Positions 23,020 to 34,875 of a DNA stretch of 64,000 nucleotides are shown piece by piece. Position numbers and translations under genes: made by a program. The stretch spans positions 496,001 through 560,000 of the forward strand of contig CALYLX010000008.1 in NCBI GenBank assembly GCA_944990035.1. Reading direction: 5' to 3'. This DNA is from Clitopilus passeckerianus. Taxonomy: Eukaryota > Basidiomycota > Agaricomycetes > Agaricales > Entolomataceae. The notes under the pieces were generated by a model. It searched no databases. It was not told the origin of the DNA and worked only from the letters and a program-made list of their open reading frames with translations. Each line of letters begins with the position of its first letter. Position 1 is the first letter of the stretch.

Positions 23020-25096
23020 CTAATCGTCGAGAAAGTTAGTCCGAAAAGCCTCGACAAGGGATCGAGCTTCCCACGACCGTGGTCTTATCACACAAGGGAA
23101 TGGCAAAGGTTGACTAAAAGACGTTATTCAGGACGTGATTTGGCTGCAATCCCGCGAAACTTACCACTGAGCTGCGAGGTGGTACTCTTCCTTCGGCTGT
23201 ATCTCGTTCCCGTTCTCATCGAGCTTTCGGAGCAAATCGAAGCATGACAGCACGGAGGCTGCAGTTATCTTGAACATTGAATGCGCCAGATGCTGGCCAG
23301 GGCATGATCTATGGGAGAGGAGTGAGCTATGAGTAAACGACTGGTCAAAACGACATACCTTCTGCCAAAACCGAACGCGATATCGGCCGTGTTCCGAATC
23401 GATGGGTCGATTTTCTCATCCTTCAGATAGCGTTCAGGTCGGAATATGTGTGGTTCAGGATAGACATGTTCGTCATGAAGCATGGCCCTGGTCGTATTAG
23501 CACCTTAAACGACCAAGAAGATAGCGTGACTTACCATAGGTTCGGAATGACTATCGAACTTGACGGAATGAAGTATCCTCGATAGAAGTCATCTCCCACC
23601 AACACATGAGGAACAGCTGTCAATAGGATTCTTTGCATAAGTTCGTAATAAGTTGTCGGCAGGGAGCTTCGTACCTTGGGGTAATACTGGATGCCATCTA
23701 TACACCTCACGAATGACGGCTTCCAGGTAAGGCAGATTCTTGAGGTCTCCATGATCGGGTAATCGACCGCCAAGGACCTCGTCCAATTCGGCTTGAGCTT
23801 TCTTTTGAACTTCCGGATACATGGTCATCGCCAGGAAAAGCGTGCCAGTGGTCGAGACGGTTGTGTCTGCGGCAGCTGCACGGTTGAAGTCAGATCATCA
23901 CTCTGCCAGGAGATTCACAATTACTAACCAACGAAGGCCTGCGCGGCAACATCTTTCAAAAGCTCAACATCCTTTGTTGAGGAGTTCACAGATGATTCAA
24001 TCTCCTCCAATCCGTTCATGATTAGACAGGGCTCGTACTTCCCTTGCCGCTATGATCACTGTCAGGCCAATCCTGAGTGTGGTTGGTTGAGAGACGTACC
24101 CTCGTCTCTTCTGAAGCAGCAAATGGGACTTCACGGATAAGAGGTATCACAGCTTTCATTCTGGCAGCCACCGCGTGGAAATGCGTACCAGGGAACCAAG
24201 GTGGTAGGTGCTTTAATATCGGGAAAGCATCCACGAGGAAGCCACCTGGTACCAAGAGTTCCCCTCCGACATGGATGACCTTCTCAGCACCCCTGAGATT
24301 CTCATCGTCCTGAGGTCGAACAGGTATTCCATAGATGCTGGATAGTGCATTCGCACCGACGGTACTGATATTGTGACGAAATTGAGTTATCGTAAGAGTA
24401 GGGTGAGATGAAAGGCTCACTGCCGAATGTGTTTCATGAATGTCTCCGGCTCGTCAAGAAGTTTGAGTAGAAACTGCCGGACGTATCGAATCTCCCGAGG
24501 GTGATTGAACTTTGGGTTCTTGGGATCCATGTGCTTGTTGAAAAGCCGCCGGCTTGCTCTCCAAGTTTCGCCATATGGGAGCATTGCAAATCCGTAGCCG
24601 AAACCAGACCTTTCAGATACTGCTTTAGAATCACATTCACAGAAGCAGGATACGACCTACAGCTCATGTAGCATCGTGAGATGGGGCCTAAAAAGAAGGC
24701 ACCTCAGCACCTAACCCTCCTCAGTAGTCGAGGGGAAGAGCGTACCGGCTTGAGTATATTCCAGATCGTTTGTCCAATAAGTCCTCAGCTACCTTGTACG
24801 AATTGAGAATGATGATAGAGGTTCCAAGAACGTCAACGTGAAGAATGTCAGAATCTACGACGGGATGAGTGCATGCTTCTAAATGGCTAATTTCACATAC
24901 CATATGTCTTGCTCCACCGTGCAAAAGTTTCCCATTCCGCGTCCTTTGGCATATCAAACAGATTCCCAACGACCGGAAGCTTCCTCGGACCCGGCGGTAA
25001 ACGTTTCTTGTGCTTTTCATGCTGGTACACCAGCAGGAATGCCGTCGCTGCGCACAGCGACACTCCGGTGGTGGTGGTTTGAGAGAGAGTCAGCAT
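23020..25096 (-). CDS. Cytochrome P450, tandem array member E
   Basis: Starts MLTLSQTTTTGVSLCAATAFLL (anchor), then KRLPPGPRKLPVVGNLFDMP. It carries MLPYGETWRASRR, the exon TVGANALSSIYGIPV, I-helix AAADTTVSTTGTLFLAM, K-helix EVYRWHPVLPQG, IFRPERYL, FGFGRR|SCPGQHLAHS, and a terminal exon CQPLPFPCVIRPRSW ending NFLDD. All exons join in frame. An ATAAATA box lies about 50 bp upstream of the start (25146-25153, minus strand). It is the head of the array; its 5' side faces the DUF4139 gene. Substrate unknown. Confidence 0.9.
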
Positions 25097-25719
25097 CTGG
25101 AGGAGTATTCGGCCCGTCCAGGGGAATCTTGACACGAAACGCGCATATTTATGCACGGAAATCCGCTCATCAGGATCAGTCAGGATCCCACAATCAGCAA
25201 CGCGTGAGGTGCCTTGCGCCATTATTGACAAATTATTGAGCGTCTAAAAGAGGCTAGCTATCCTCGTGGAAGGCCTTCTAGTGTTCCGAATTTGACGTGT
25301 AGACGGGGGCCGATGATGTATCTGCCAACATTGCTCTTGTTAGATGTTCTGAGGCGTGGACTGAGGAAACGGCGTTCAGGAACAGTAGGCTTCATAATGA
25401 CTGCATATATCAACCCTGCGTAGAACGGCAGAGAGGTGAGCTCGGCACCTTTGAATAGGACCTACAACGATGCTCCATGGGGAACCGGCGGTTCGGATAA
25501 ACTCGCAAAAACGCAGTTGGCACTCCCTGTTCTGTCAGGTTCTGTATGCAGCTGTATGTGGTGGCGGCCTGTCGAAGGAGTCGGAACCATGAGGGAATGG
25601 ATGAAGGACGATAAGGATGGTCCACCTGACCAAGCCATTGAATTGAGATAATGAAAGGCATTGGGAGCTGCCAAACAAGGGAGGTGATTCATGATTCTAT
25701 TGATGAAGACGGCTCTGAG
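25097..25719. other. Spacer between P450 E and the DUF4139 gene
   Basis: Promoter of P450 E and 3' flank of the DUF4139 gene. Short frames on both strands (25410-25692) show no domain. Confidence 0.5.
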
Positions 25720-27756
25720 CTAATCAAGGCCGCCGATGTAAATACGAGATGGAGCTTGTACCTCCCACTGCAGAAGGAGATTCACCTTCCCAAGGCTGGG
25801 AACAGAACACGACCAATAGAACTTCCCATCCATCCCCAGCGCATCCGCGGCACAGTCTGGCTCGTCTGCACCCTCCCATTGTGCCACAACACCGTCGCTG
25901 ACTCTGATTGGCGGCGGGACTGTCCTCTTCTCTTTTTCTTCCTCCGTTGCCGCCGGTTCGGGTAACACCAGAGGCGGAGATATCAATCTCACAGTGACGT
26001 TCTGGCGTTCCGAAACCGGGATCTGGTCAACAACCTTCACACCCTGGATGGCCGAAGACTTCGTGTTGTAGACCGTAACTCGTTGAGAGATGATGTAGTT
26101 CGATATCTTGGACATCAGCCCGGATTTGGAGACCTTCTTCGATTGTGGGTGATACGTGACACGGACAGACGGGTCGACGCTATAAGATGTGGGTAAGAGC
26201 CAACTACATGTGAAATGAAAGGGACAACAAACCCAAGTGGACAGTTGAAGCTTTCTTGAGGACTGACAAGCGACAGAGAGGTTCTTGCAATGAAGCTCCC
26301 ATCAACATAAATGCTAGCCTTACCATTTAGCAGAGTGTAGTCCGAGTCATTGGTAATCTTGGCCTAAGACAAGACGATTAGTTGGTCCCAAAAAGCCGGC
26401 CACGGATAAGTACCTTAAGGTGCGTCTTGCCGTCCACTTTCGGTAGCACTACCCACGACATCTCGCCCTTCAAGGCGAGCTGGGCAATGGTGACATTGTG
26501 CGCCACGCCGTCGCTCGGCAGCGAAGCAGTGCCGGGGACCAGAAAAGTAGCGTTGACTTTTCCGCCAGGGGCGACGTCTAGGCCCCGGTGGGCCATTACA
26601 GGTGAGCTCTCAATGGTTGGGTCGTACCCTCCTCCCAGCATGGCCGCTTCACGTGGATAATATGACACACTGGAAGGATAGCTCAATTCCATCCGGCCAT
26701 CACTGCCGCCTCCTCCAAAACCGAGACCTTTTCGAGATTTGCGGCCATAGCTCGAGGGCGCCAGACGCCAGACAGGAAGAGTTGGCAGCTCGACCCCGAT
26801 CGTAGGGGCGACGGTTTCTAGGCTCAATACGACGTCATCCCACGACTGGAGTAAAAGACGGTTAAACATAACCAGAAGGTAATTAAACACGGAGGTACGA
26901 ACCTCTCCAGTATCTTGCTTTATCGCCGCCTTGTAGAGAAGGGAGATCGGTTTATCCTTTACCTCCATGTCTACACGGATGTCATAGAATGCATCCCAAG
27001 TAGCACCATTTACAGCTGTCAGAGACGTCAGAATTTATTTGGGTTCAAGGAGACGGGCGTATGTACCATAAATGAGGACAATTTCCACTTCGCCTTCAGA
27101 GGCGGCAAATATCCCGACGGATATTTTGAGACGTAGCTTGTTGTTGCTGCTAGTGCCTGCAACGGCTTTGTTTTCCTTTTCAATGGATTCATTGAGCAGC
27201 TTGAGCTTCTTCTCAAGTTCGGCCGCCTGGCTGTACAGCTTGTCCCCTGCGCTTTCATAGCGGTCAAGAATCTTCTCCAGTTGGTCCGCTTCAGTATGTT
27301 GTGCGTTCAAACTGCCGAGGTAGGTCTCCAGGGCATTTTGCCCTTTGTGGCACCGTTTTAGCTTTTCCTCGACGAACTTTTTCTCCTCAAGGAGTTGGTT
27401 CAGTTGGAGATTCGCGTCGGCGCCGGACGACTTTGGCAATTCCGAGATGGTGACATCGTGAATAGTCGCAGCTCCTCGGCCTTCCACTCTAAAGGGTAAG
27501 TCAGCGTTTGAAGTTCAATAATATTTCATGGAGAACCAAACCTGAGAGATTCATGTTCAAGACCAATTGGAAGTCCTTTGATATCGACCTGGTTCTGGCC
27601 CGTCCTTACAGAGAACCTGTAGAGTCGCGTAATCTCAGCTCTTGTTGGGTAAACGCTAACGTGCGTAATCTTGCTGCTTTCGACCGAGACCAGCTCAATT
27701 GGTGTGGTAGGATCGAAGAGTGGTGGCACATCTTGGGTTAATGAGGCGGTCGTCAT
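25720..27756 (-). CDS. DUF4140/DUF4139 domain protein (mucoidy-inhibitor-like)
   Basis: Multi-exon gene starting MTTASLTQDVPPLFD. The N-terminal DUF4140-like part (about residues 20-100) includes ITHVSVYPTRAEITRLYRF and DIKGLPIGLEHESLR. A long coiled coil follows (LNQLLEEKKFVEEKLKR to KLKLLNESIEKENK). The C-terminal DUF4139 part contains VNGATWDAFYDIRVD, SWDDVVLSLETVAP, a Gly-rich insert, LNGKASIYVDGSFIAR and the end LLLQWEVQAPSRIYIGGLD. This is the layout of the widespread family found from bacteria to fungi and nematodes, whose molecular function is poorly known. Probably cytosolic: no signal peptide or membrane segment. Confidence 0.88.
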
Positions 27757-29127
27757 GAGGGAAGCAAGTTTTAAATTCCCTTGAGAAATGTACCGTTTAT
27801 ATCGTACATTTGGATTTTTCACAGCTTTTCTGTAATTGAATTGGCTGCAAAGGTGCCATAACGGCGAGGAGTCAAGGATACTTGAGGGACACAGCCATCA
27901 ACCTTTCCCACACAGTCACACCCTGTCACAGGCTCCCATCGAAACCTTGTACTTGAATAATGGACAAGATATTGGAAACCAGCCTGTTCACCCAAATTGC
28001 AAGCAAATTCTATCGAAAGCGACCCCTTTTCTTGAGGCCCAGTTGATGCCGATACGTAGCAACCCACTGCTATCACCCACATGCTATTCCGGGCAACATG
28101 TCCTACAAGCTTTGCAGTTTATGCCACAATAGACTTTATCATAAGCTTTTAGGGAACTTCGAGGGGCATCACCGTCCAGAAATTTGACTCGGATGCTACT
28201 TATACACTTAGGTCTGATGCTGAATTGATGCTGGGAGAGAGAACGAAGGTACACCAGAATTCACAGGCTCTACTTCGACTGCTGAGGGCTACGCCGAGTT
28301 GAGAACTCCCCTCTGAATCCGTCGAACTTTCACAATCAAAACAGAGGGAATTCTAGGCAAAGTAGCGCATGCACGCCCCGTTTCTGTCCCCTTGCAAGCT
28401 CTGACACACAGATGGGACTCGCGGCTGGGGAAATTTCTGTTTAATTTCCGCTCTTATCTCTAGAACATCGACGCCATCTCCGCTCCTGTGCCGCCCAGAC
28501 GCCCATTCCAACCTCATATGGCGCCTACTTCAGTGCTGCGCAGTCAAATGATGAGTTATCCTCTGGATATACATGCTTAGATCACATGCGTATGACAGAA
28601 GCTTAAAATACGACCTGCTGGACGCCAAGATCGTGTCCTGGATCAGTCCCTTGGAAAACTCAGACACTCAGGCCGTCAGAAAGTTGGGCGAGTTGGGCAG
28701 AATCTCTTCGAATGGCTACAAGTCACTCGACAAAGGTTTAATCCGGAATGGGACCATCTAGGACTGACGGCGAGCGACGAATAGAAGCAGGCGACCTCAC
28801 CCGTATTCCCCCAATGCGAGGAGGTAAAGGCTTCATTCGGAACGGCTGTGTCTTTCATAAATCCTCGAATTAAACATTCGAAGTGACCGGAATGCAAATT
28901 TTATTCATGGCGTTCCTCTGCTTGTCATTTCAAACTTGGCATTGGAGCGACAAAAGACGCCTACCGATTCGGACTGGGTGGGGGTCCCAATTTAATGTTC
29001 TATGATCACCGGAAGTTCTGTTTTTGAGAAAACGGGTATTCTCTTGATGCGAAGGGTGTGAACCGCACAAAGATATAAGAAGTGCCGCCCTCACATCGAT
29101 AACGGAAACAGAAACTACCGAGAACAA
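27757..29127. other. Intergenic, promoter side of UbiA-like gene 1
   Basis: No coding sequence recognised in 1.4 kb. Sequence at about 28400-28550 is a diverged copy of 30470-30610 upstream of UbiA-like gene 2 (shared 'ccgctcctgtgc-gcccg' and 'cgc-cagt' blocks), so the flank duplicated with the gene. Confidence 0.5.
29074..29080 (+). promoter_or_regulatory. TATA-like box of UbiA-like gene 1
   Basis: TATAAGA 54 bp upstream of the ATG. A matching TATAAAG lies 65 bp upstream of the tandem copy's ATG. Confidence 0.4.
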
Positions 29128-30104
29128 ATGGACACCAACACAAACAGCGTTGGGTATATCAAGGATGCACTTGTACGGGAGGCGAAGTTGTTTTGTGCGT
29201 TCACCAAGTGGAACATCACGGCGACCACCCTTCCAGGATGCATTTTTGCTCTCCCTGCACTCAAAGGCCTGCACGAGCAGACCTGTTCTGTTCCTTCGCT
29301 TTTAACCGGCGCCATATCCCTTCTCATTTGGAACATCCTATTCATCTACTTCTTCGACATCTCAAACCAGATTTTCTCGCTCGAGGAGGACCTCATCAAT
29401 AAACCTGACCGCCCTCTATGCACCGGGCAGGTTACTCTTCGCGAAGCAAAGCTTCGTTGGGTTCTGTTGCTGGTCCTTTTCCTCGCAACCATTTTTTTCA
29501 ACCCACTTCTCCTCCTCCCCACCCTTACATGGGTAATCACGATTGCATTCCTTTGCTTTACTCCCCTCGGGAAGCATTGGGCCTTCAAAAACACGATCGC
29601 TATGACCACAGGTACCTGGGCATTGCTCTCAGGTTCCTGGCACGCTGTGATGCCCCTCACACACACCGTCCGGGATCAATGCCTTTACGTTGCTTCATGG
29701 ACAGGGATCATCATCCAGATGCAGGACCTAAGGGATGTAGAAGGCGACATGAAGATTAACAGGAAAACTCTCCCTATCGCCTTCGGAGATGCACGTTTTC
29801 GGTCTCTGATCACGTTCATTTTCATTCCGCTTGGCTTTTTGTGCCTCTCAAAGGGAGGCATTACCGACATCATGCCCATTTCACTCTCATTGATTCATCT
29901 GCTGCTCGGATTTCGAGTTGTTGAGGCCTCTGGGAAGCAAGACGCGAAATACGATCACCGTACGTACATGGTAAACCGGGGTTCCCTCGTGAAGCCCGAA
30001 TTACTCATTAACCATTGAATATTGATTTTTTGCAGATTATGATTTACGCACTAAGCTATATCGTTGGCTGGATCTCTTTTACTAACATGCAACTCGAGTT
30101 GTAA
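29128..30104 (+). CDS. UbiA-superfamily membrane prenyltransferase/terpene-cyclase-like protein 1
   Basis: Two exons (29128-29970, 30036-30104) give 303 residues with about eight hydrophobic segments. The first Asp-rich region reads FFDISNQIFSLEEDLINKPDRPL. It keeps the late Asp and the NKPDRP block of UbiA enzymes, but the usual N-D-x-x-D reads N-Q-x-x-S. The second motif DLRDVEGDMKINRKTLP is canonical (DxxxD plus basic residues). The short second exon encodes a last membrane helix ending NMQLEL. UbiA enzymes bind a prenyl diphosphate through Mg2+ inside the membrane. Some fungal members are terpene cyclases (for example in fumagillin synthesis), others transfer prenyl groups. Substrate here unknown. 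Tandem copy follows at 30848. Confidence 0.82.
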
Positions 30105-30370
30105 GTCCAGATCCCTGGGAGACAATTTGAGACAATTTGAGAAGTTGTGAATGTCCACTCTGAACTAGTTACCCACTCGATAGTTCTACAATGTTTCAAT
30201 TTATTGCATAATAGTGGAAACCTTGGATAAAACACCGAATACCGCTTAGAGTTAAACCGACTCGTCGGGTTCTTGAGCACTCCGTATTATTGTTCTACAA
30301 AGAGGCAAGATCTAAGGGGTAAAACGCAGATGTCCGTAATCTCACATTGTTATTCCTATGCACGGATGGC

Positions 30371-30455
30371 ACCTCACATCGACACCCACATATCAATGCA
30401 CACACGTCGACGTGCGCACATCACACCCACACATCAACGCACATATCGAAGGCAC
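30371..30455. repeat. Imperfect CA-rich simple repeat
   Basis: Irregular 'cacatcgacacc', 'cacatatcaatg' and 'cacacccacac' units in tandem, about 10-20 bp each. It looks like a decayed microsatellite. No array structure of equal spacers, so not CRISPR. Confidence 0.55.
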
Positions 30456-30782
30456 CTACGGTAGCCTGGTCATGGACTTGATTTATTTTTGACTCCCGCT
30501 GTTATTCCTTCGAACGCTGGACTCATCTCCGCAGATCCCCGCTCCTGTGCTGCCCGAATGCCCACGTCGAATGTTAGATAACGCCCACCTCTGCGCCACG
30601 CAGTGATATCAATGGCTATCGTACGAAGATACCCGCTAATAGTGTAAACGCATTCGACGCGGTGCCCGAAATACGCCGTAGAATCTGCGCCTTGAAGAAT
30701 GTAGAGCCTCTCTGATCGTCAAATCCTTTGTATTTAGCAAACCAGCCACGCATTGGGGGATAAGTCGCGGAGCCCAGAAACC

Positions 30783-30789
30783 TATAAAG
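30783..30789 (+). promoter_or_regulatory. TATA-like box of UbiA-like gene 2
   Basis: TATAAAG 65 bp upstream of the ATG. Confidence 0.4.
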
Positions 30790-30847
30790 GCAGAGCTGCA
30801 GCTGTTCCAACAAAACCAAGGAATCTCGACAACATACGGCAAAAGAT

Positions 30848-31809
30848 ATGGCACTCAGCTTTGAATCTTTGATGAATACGCTTGTACGGGAGGCAAAGTT
30901 GTTTCATGCGTTCACCAAGTGGGACGTATCAGCATCCATCTTGCCAGGATGTATCTTTGCTCTCCCTGCCCTCAAAGCTTTGTATCAGCAGACCGGTTCT
31001 GTCCAATCACTTTCAACCGGTGTCTTTTCCCTTCTCACTTGGAATATTCTATACATCTACTTCTTCGACATCTCAAGCCAGCTCTTCGCGGTAGAGGAAG
31101 ATCTCGTCAACAAGCCAGATCGCCCTCTATGCACCGGACAAGCTACCCTTCGCGAAGCGAAGATTCGTTGGGTGCTGTTGCTCGTCCTTTTCCTCGGGAC
31201 CATTCTTTTTAATCCACGTCTCCTCCTCCCTACCCTTACATGGCTCTGCACTACCGTGCTCCTCTGTTATACTCCCTTCGGGAAGCATTGGGCAGTTAAA
31301 AACACGGCTGCTATGACCACAGGTGGTTGGGCATTGCTCGCGGGGTCCTGGCAGACTGTGATGCCCCTCACATCCACGGTTCGAGACCAAAGTATCTACG
31401 TTGCCGTATGGGCTGGGATGACAAGCCAAATACAAGATCTAAGGGACGTGGAAGGAGACAAGAAAGTAAACAGGAAAACACTTCCCCTTCGCTTTGGAGA
31501 CGCATACTCTCGGTCTCTGATCACCTTCGTCTTCATTCCCCTCGGCTTTTTTTGCCTGTGGAAGGCGGGTATTACCGATGTGACCCCCGTCCCGCTTTTG
31601 CTGATCCATCTCCTACTCGGATACCGAGTCCTCAAAGCCTCTGGGAAGCATGACACAAAATATGATCACTATACGTATATGGTACGCTGGCCATCTCTTC
31701 GTGATGCTGGAAGTGACGCTTAATTCTTCGACAGATTTTGGTTTATACTTTCAGCTACATCCTAGGTTCGATCTCTATCACTAATATGCAACTCTGGCAA
31801 ACGAAGTGA
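30848..31809 (+). CDS. UbiA-superfamily membrane prenyltransferase/terpene-cyclase-like protein 2
   Basis: Two exons (30848-31681, 31735-31809) give 302 residues. It is a close tandem paralogue of gene 1, with the same intron position and the same terminal helix exon (ends NMQLWQTK). First motif: FFDISSQLFAVEEDLVNKPDRPL, so even the lead Asn is Ser here and the second position Ala. Second motif: DLRDVEGDKKVNRKTLPLRFGD, intact. The more degenerate first motif could mean altered metal binding or a different substrate; the rest of the fold and both basic loops are kept. Function unknown within the UbiA superfamily. Confidence 0.82.
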
Positions 31810-32043
31810 GGAGTCGTGAACGGTTTGAATTAGTATTCCCCCGATGCCGATTAGAGATTAGTTACTCTATGATTCTACAGTACCTTGTACAACAATGAAG
31901 ACCCCAGTGAAAAATACGAGAACAGCAATAAAATGTATCGAAAGAAGAACCAAGTAAAGAAGAATAGAAGAGCCAGGAGAAGAAGAATAAAAAAGCAATA
32001 AGAAAAAAACGCCGCAAGCGATGACAACAAGCAACTATCAAAG
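31810..32043. other. Purine-rich convergent 3' region
   Basis: A/G-rich tract at about 31909-32013 between the convergent UbiA-like gene 2 and the F-box/WD40 gene. Probably 3' UTR sequence. Confidence 0.4.
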
Positions 32044-34517
32044 CTACCTCTTCACCGCACCCCTCTTCCCCGCCTTCTCCTCACTCTCCTCAGGCGAGAA
32101 CCCCCATATCTCAAGCACGGTCTTACTCCCCCTCTTCCCCATAATCGCACACATCGGACTCACACCCCCAACCGACGGTCCCGCCGTCGGCACCGTAAAC
32201 CCAAGCTTCCACACCGTCTCCCCGCCATCCGTAAGCTCCCTGACGTACTTCCCCGTCTGCGTCTCCCACAAGCGCGCTCGCCCGTCAGCACCCGAGGTCA
32301 CGAGGAACCGAGAGTCGAATTGAAGGGCCGTGACGCTGGAGTCGTGAGCTGCGATCCGGTGGATGGGTTCGTACGCTATACGACGGGTCCTTGTTGAGTT
32401 GCGTTTCCGACTTCGGGTGGGTGCGGTGGTGAAGCTCGTTATTGAATTTGAAGTATCAGTTGGTGAGGTCGAAGATGCACTTGAACTAGCTGCAGTTGCT
32501 GCAGAATCCTCAGATTCGGGGAACAAGTTCTGTTGATCCGGCACTTGAGGAGATGTATTGAATGAGATGAGGTCCTCTTCTGATTCCTCATCATCCTCAT
32601 CGGTGCTGAGAGAGAATGTAATGACACGCCCATCAGATCCTCCCGTAGCCAATAATTGGAGGTCACGGGAAAGGTGAAGTTGGCAGACGAGGGCAGTGTG
32701 GCCTTGAAGCAGCGCAAGGCAATTTCTAGATGTAGATATTAGCATATAGGCTACTATCAGGTATAGTCGACACATAACATACCCATTGCTTCCATCCCAA
32801 ACCCGCACTGTGGTGTCCAAGCCACCCGAAGCAATCCGTACGCCATCAAAAGCGATGGAATACACCTGATGATAGTGGCCCACAAGAATATGCAGGCACT
32901 CGCCAGTGTCGATATCCCATATCTGCAAAGCTGTGTCACAACAGTGATTTGACCAGAGTATGAGGAGAGATGACTCACCCTACATGTATGGTCGTAGCTT
33001 CCGCTGACGGCCCGCCTTCCATTAACATCTATACATCTCACACTGCCTTGATGTCCTTGAAGTGTCCGGAGTAGGCGTCCTCGCTGCACATCCCAGATAC
33101 GGACGGTAGTATCCCGGGAACCTGATACGGCGATAGGTCTTCCATGTAAAGTGCGCATGCAGCGAATAGTTGATGCATGACCGGACATCGTGAATATGTT
33201 GTGCCTGAAGGAGTTGAGGTTTAGCTGAATGAGCCGATAACAACGAGTTGAATGAAATACGAACCCTGTTTGCACATCCCAGACCTTGATGACCTTGTCG
33301 CATCCACCAGAAACGACAAGTGCACCAGGTTGTCCCCACCCATCGGAAGCAGAAGTTGGGCTGCTCTGCTTTTCTGGGACATATGTTGTCGACTCCATGT
33401 ATGGATAGGGGATTGCACCATCTTCCTCGTCATCTTCTCCAACTTCCGGCTTCAACCCCACAGCAATCCGCATCGCAGGTGATAGTGTATGATGCAGTCC
33501 GGGAATATCGTCTGTAGGCCTAGCTGGCCGCCGTGAACGCCCATTGACCTTGATGCCTTCAAAGGATTCTTCGAGACTTCGTTCCTTGCCCTTGGTACTC
33601 TTGCTAACCAAGCATACACCCCATACGCCAGCCTCATGTCCTATGAGTGTCCGTGACAGAACGCCTGTTCTTGCGCTGAATATGTGTATCCGGGAATTTG
33701 CGAGACCGACGACCACCCAGTCTTCGTCGAGAGCGAGGGATGTGACGACCCCATTGTCTTGGCTCACGACTTGATTCTGGTGTGTAATGTAGACGTTGTA
33801 GCTCTGCGGTATGTTGGGGAATGCCGGAGAGGAATGAACAGGGAGAAGATGTGAACGAAGCAGACGGCCTCCATGCCGCCAATTTGTTACTATCAAAAGG
33901 AAATTTGCGTCAGCGACTTGCAGCGAAATCGGAGCAGCCCACGCACCTGTTACAAATGATTGTTTGAAATGCTGCCTGTATGAGAATCTGGGTTGTTTAA
34001 GGGACGGGCTGTCCTTGAACAGTTGTCGTTTTCTGGCCACTAGCCACTCGAGTGCAGGATCCATGGGTATGTCTGCAAACGGTTCTAATTCTTCTAAAGG
34101 ATCCTCTCCGTAGCGGTCCGTGCCCAATCCACCACCAAAATCATAGAAAAGACACATCCCTCTCCACAGATTCTCCTCGTAGGCCAACGCCCTCCATGTC
34201 CGGCTCACACACGCCACCCGTGTAAGAGTCTTCGGTTCATCGACAAATCCGAGTATATGTAGGGCAAGCTCTGTTGGTAGAGCTGCCAGAAAGTCTCGTT
34301 TGAGTAGAGGTGAGATGATTTGTGAGATATAGAGCAGTTCTGCGGGTGAGCAAGTGCGGAGGAAAGCTGTGAGGTACCGCCGTCGCTCTACCGAAGGGGT
34401 GGAGATCGCAAGGAGTGGCGATGACAATGAACTGCTTTCTGGCGGCCCTGGTGAAGGAGATGGTGTCGGCGGCGACGCAAATGGTATGTACAGCGTCTGG
34501 GTGTGAGCTGAGTCCAT
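32044..34517 (-). CDS. F-box/WD40 repeat protein (SCF substrate adaptor)
   Basis: Multi-exon gene from M at 34517 to a stop at 32044. A Ser/Pro-rich N-terminus is followed by an F-box (about residues 70-120; FLAALPTELALHILGFV, VACVSRTWRALA, ENLWRGMC). WD repeats follow: GALVVSGGCDKVIKVWDVQ, PIAVSGSRDTTVRIWDVQ, RRAVSGSYDHTCR, then MQIWDIDTGECLHIL, VRIASGGLDTTVRVWD, LLATGGSDGRVI and a last unit ending SGADGRARLWETQTGKYV. A 57-bp in-frame intron interrupts SFVT/NWRHGG. The order F-box then WD40 propeller is that of Cdc4/Fbw7, Met30 and Pof1: Skp1 binds the F-box and the propeller binds a phosphodegron. An acidic Ser-rich insertion sits between the last two repeats. The substrate cannot be told. 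Confidence 0.9.
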
Positions 34518-34875
34518 TGTGGAAGGTGGTCGTTAAGGGTGAAGTGGGTGGTCGGGGACCAGTTTGGGCGTTGTTTGGCTTTGGACCATCCCACCATCGA
34601 GCTGCCACTAGTACTGGCAGCAGTTCAGGCATAACCTGTCACTGCCAAGTAGACACACACAATCCTGAAGTAGTTGCAACAATTGAGCAGTCATTCGAAT
34701 CACTCAAATTCATACGTATGTTCTCAGTCACAGGGCCAACACCGGTTCTCTAAAACGCTAAGCATCCCCGGATCGTGTGTCAGTGATGGCAAAGGGCAGA
34801 ATGAATATCGGTCTCAATAACATAAGATATAACCAAATTATAACAAGGATATTACTAGGCATGTAGCTTGTACCC
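34518..34875. other. Spacer between the F-box/WD40 gene and the F-box-like cluster
   Basis: Promoter of the WD40 gene on the left and 3' flank of the F-box-like gene on the right. No gene seen. Confidence 0.45.

Larger units (their letters stand above)
30105..30847. other. Spacer between the two UbiA-like genes
   Basis: Contains a direct repeat 'gagacaattt' x2 near 30119-30138, a CA-rich tract (30371-30455) and the duplicated upstream block at 30470-30610. No gene seen. Confidence 0.5.

Noticed and set aside
30371..30455. CA-rich array as telomeric repeat or CRISPR
   Set aside because: Units are irregular, without equal spacers or the TTAGGG telomere motif; CRISPR is not expected in a fungus.
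29128..31809. Soluble aromatic (DMATS-type) prenyltransferase
   Set aside because: The proteins are about 300 residues with eight membrane segments and UbiA motifs; DMATS enzymes are soluble and lack these.
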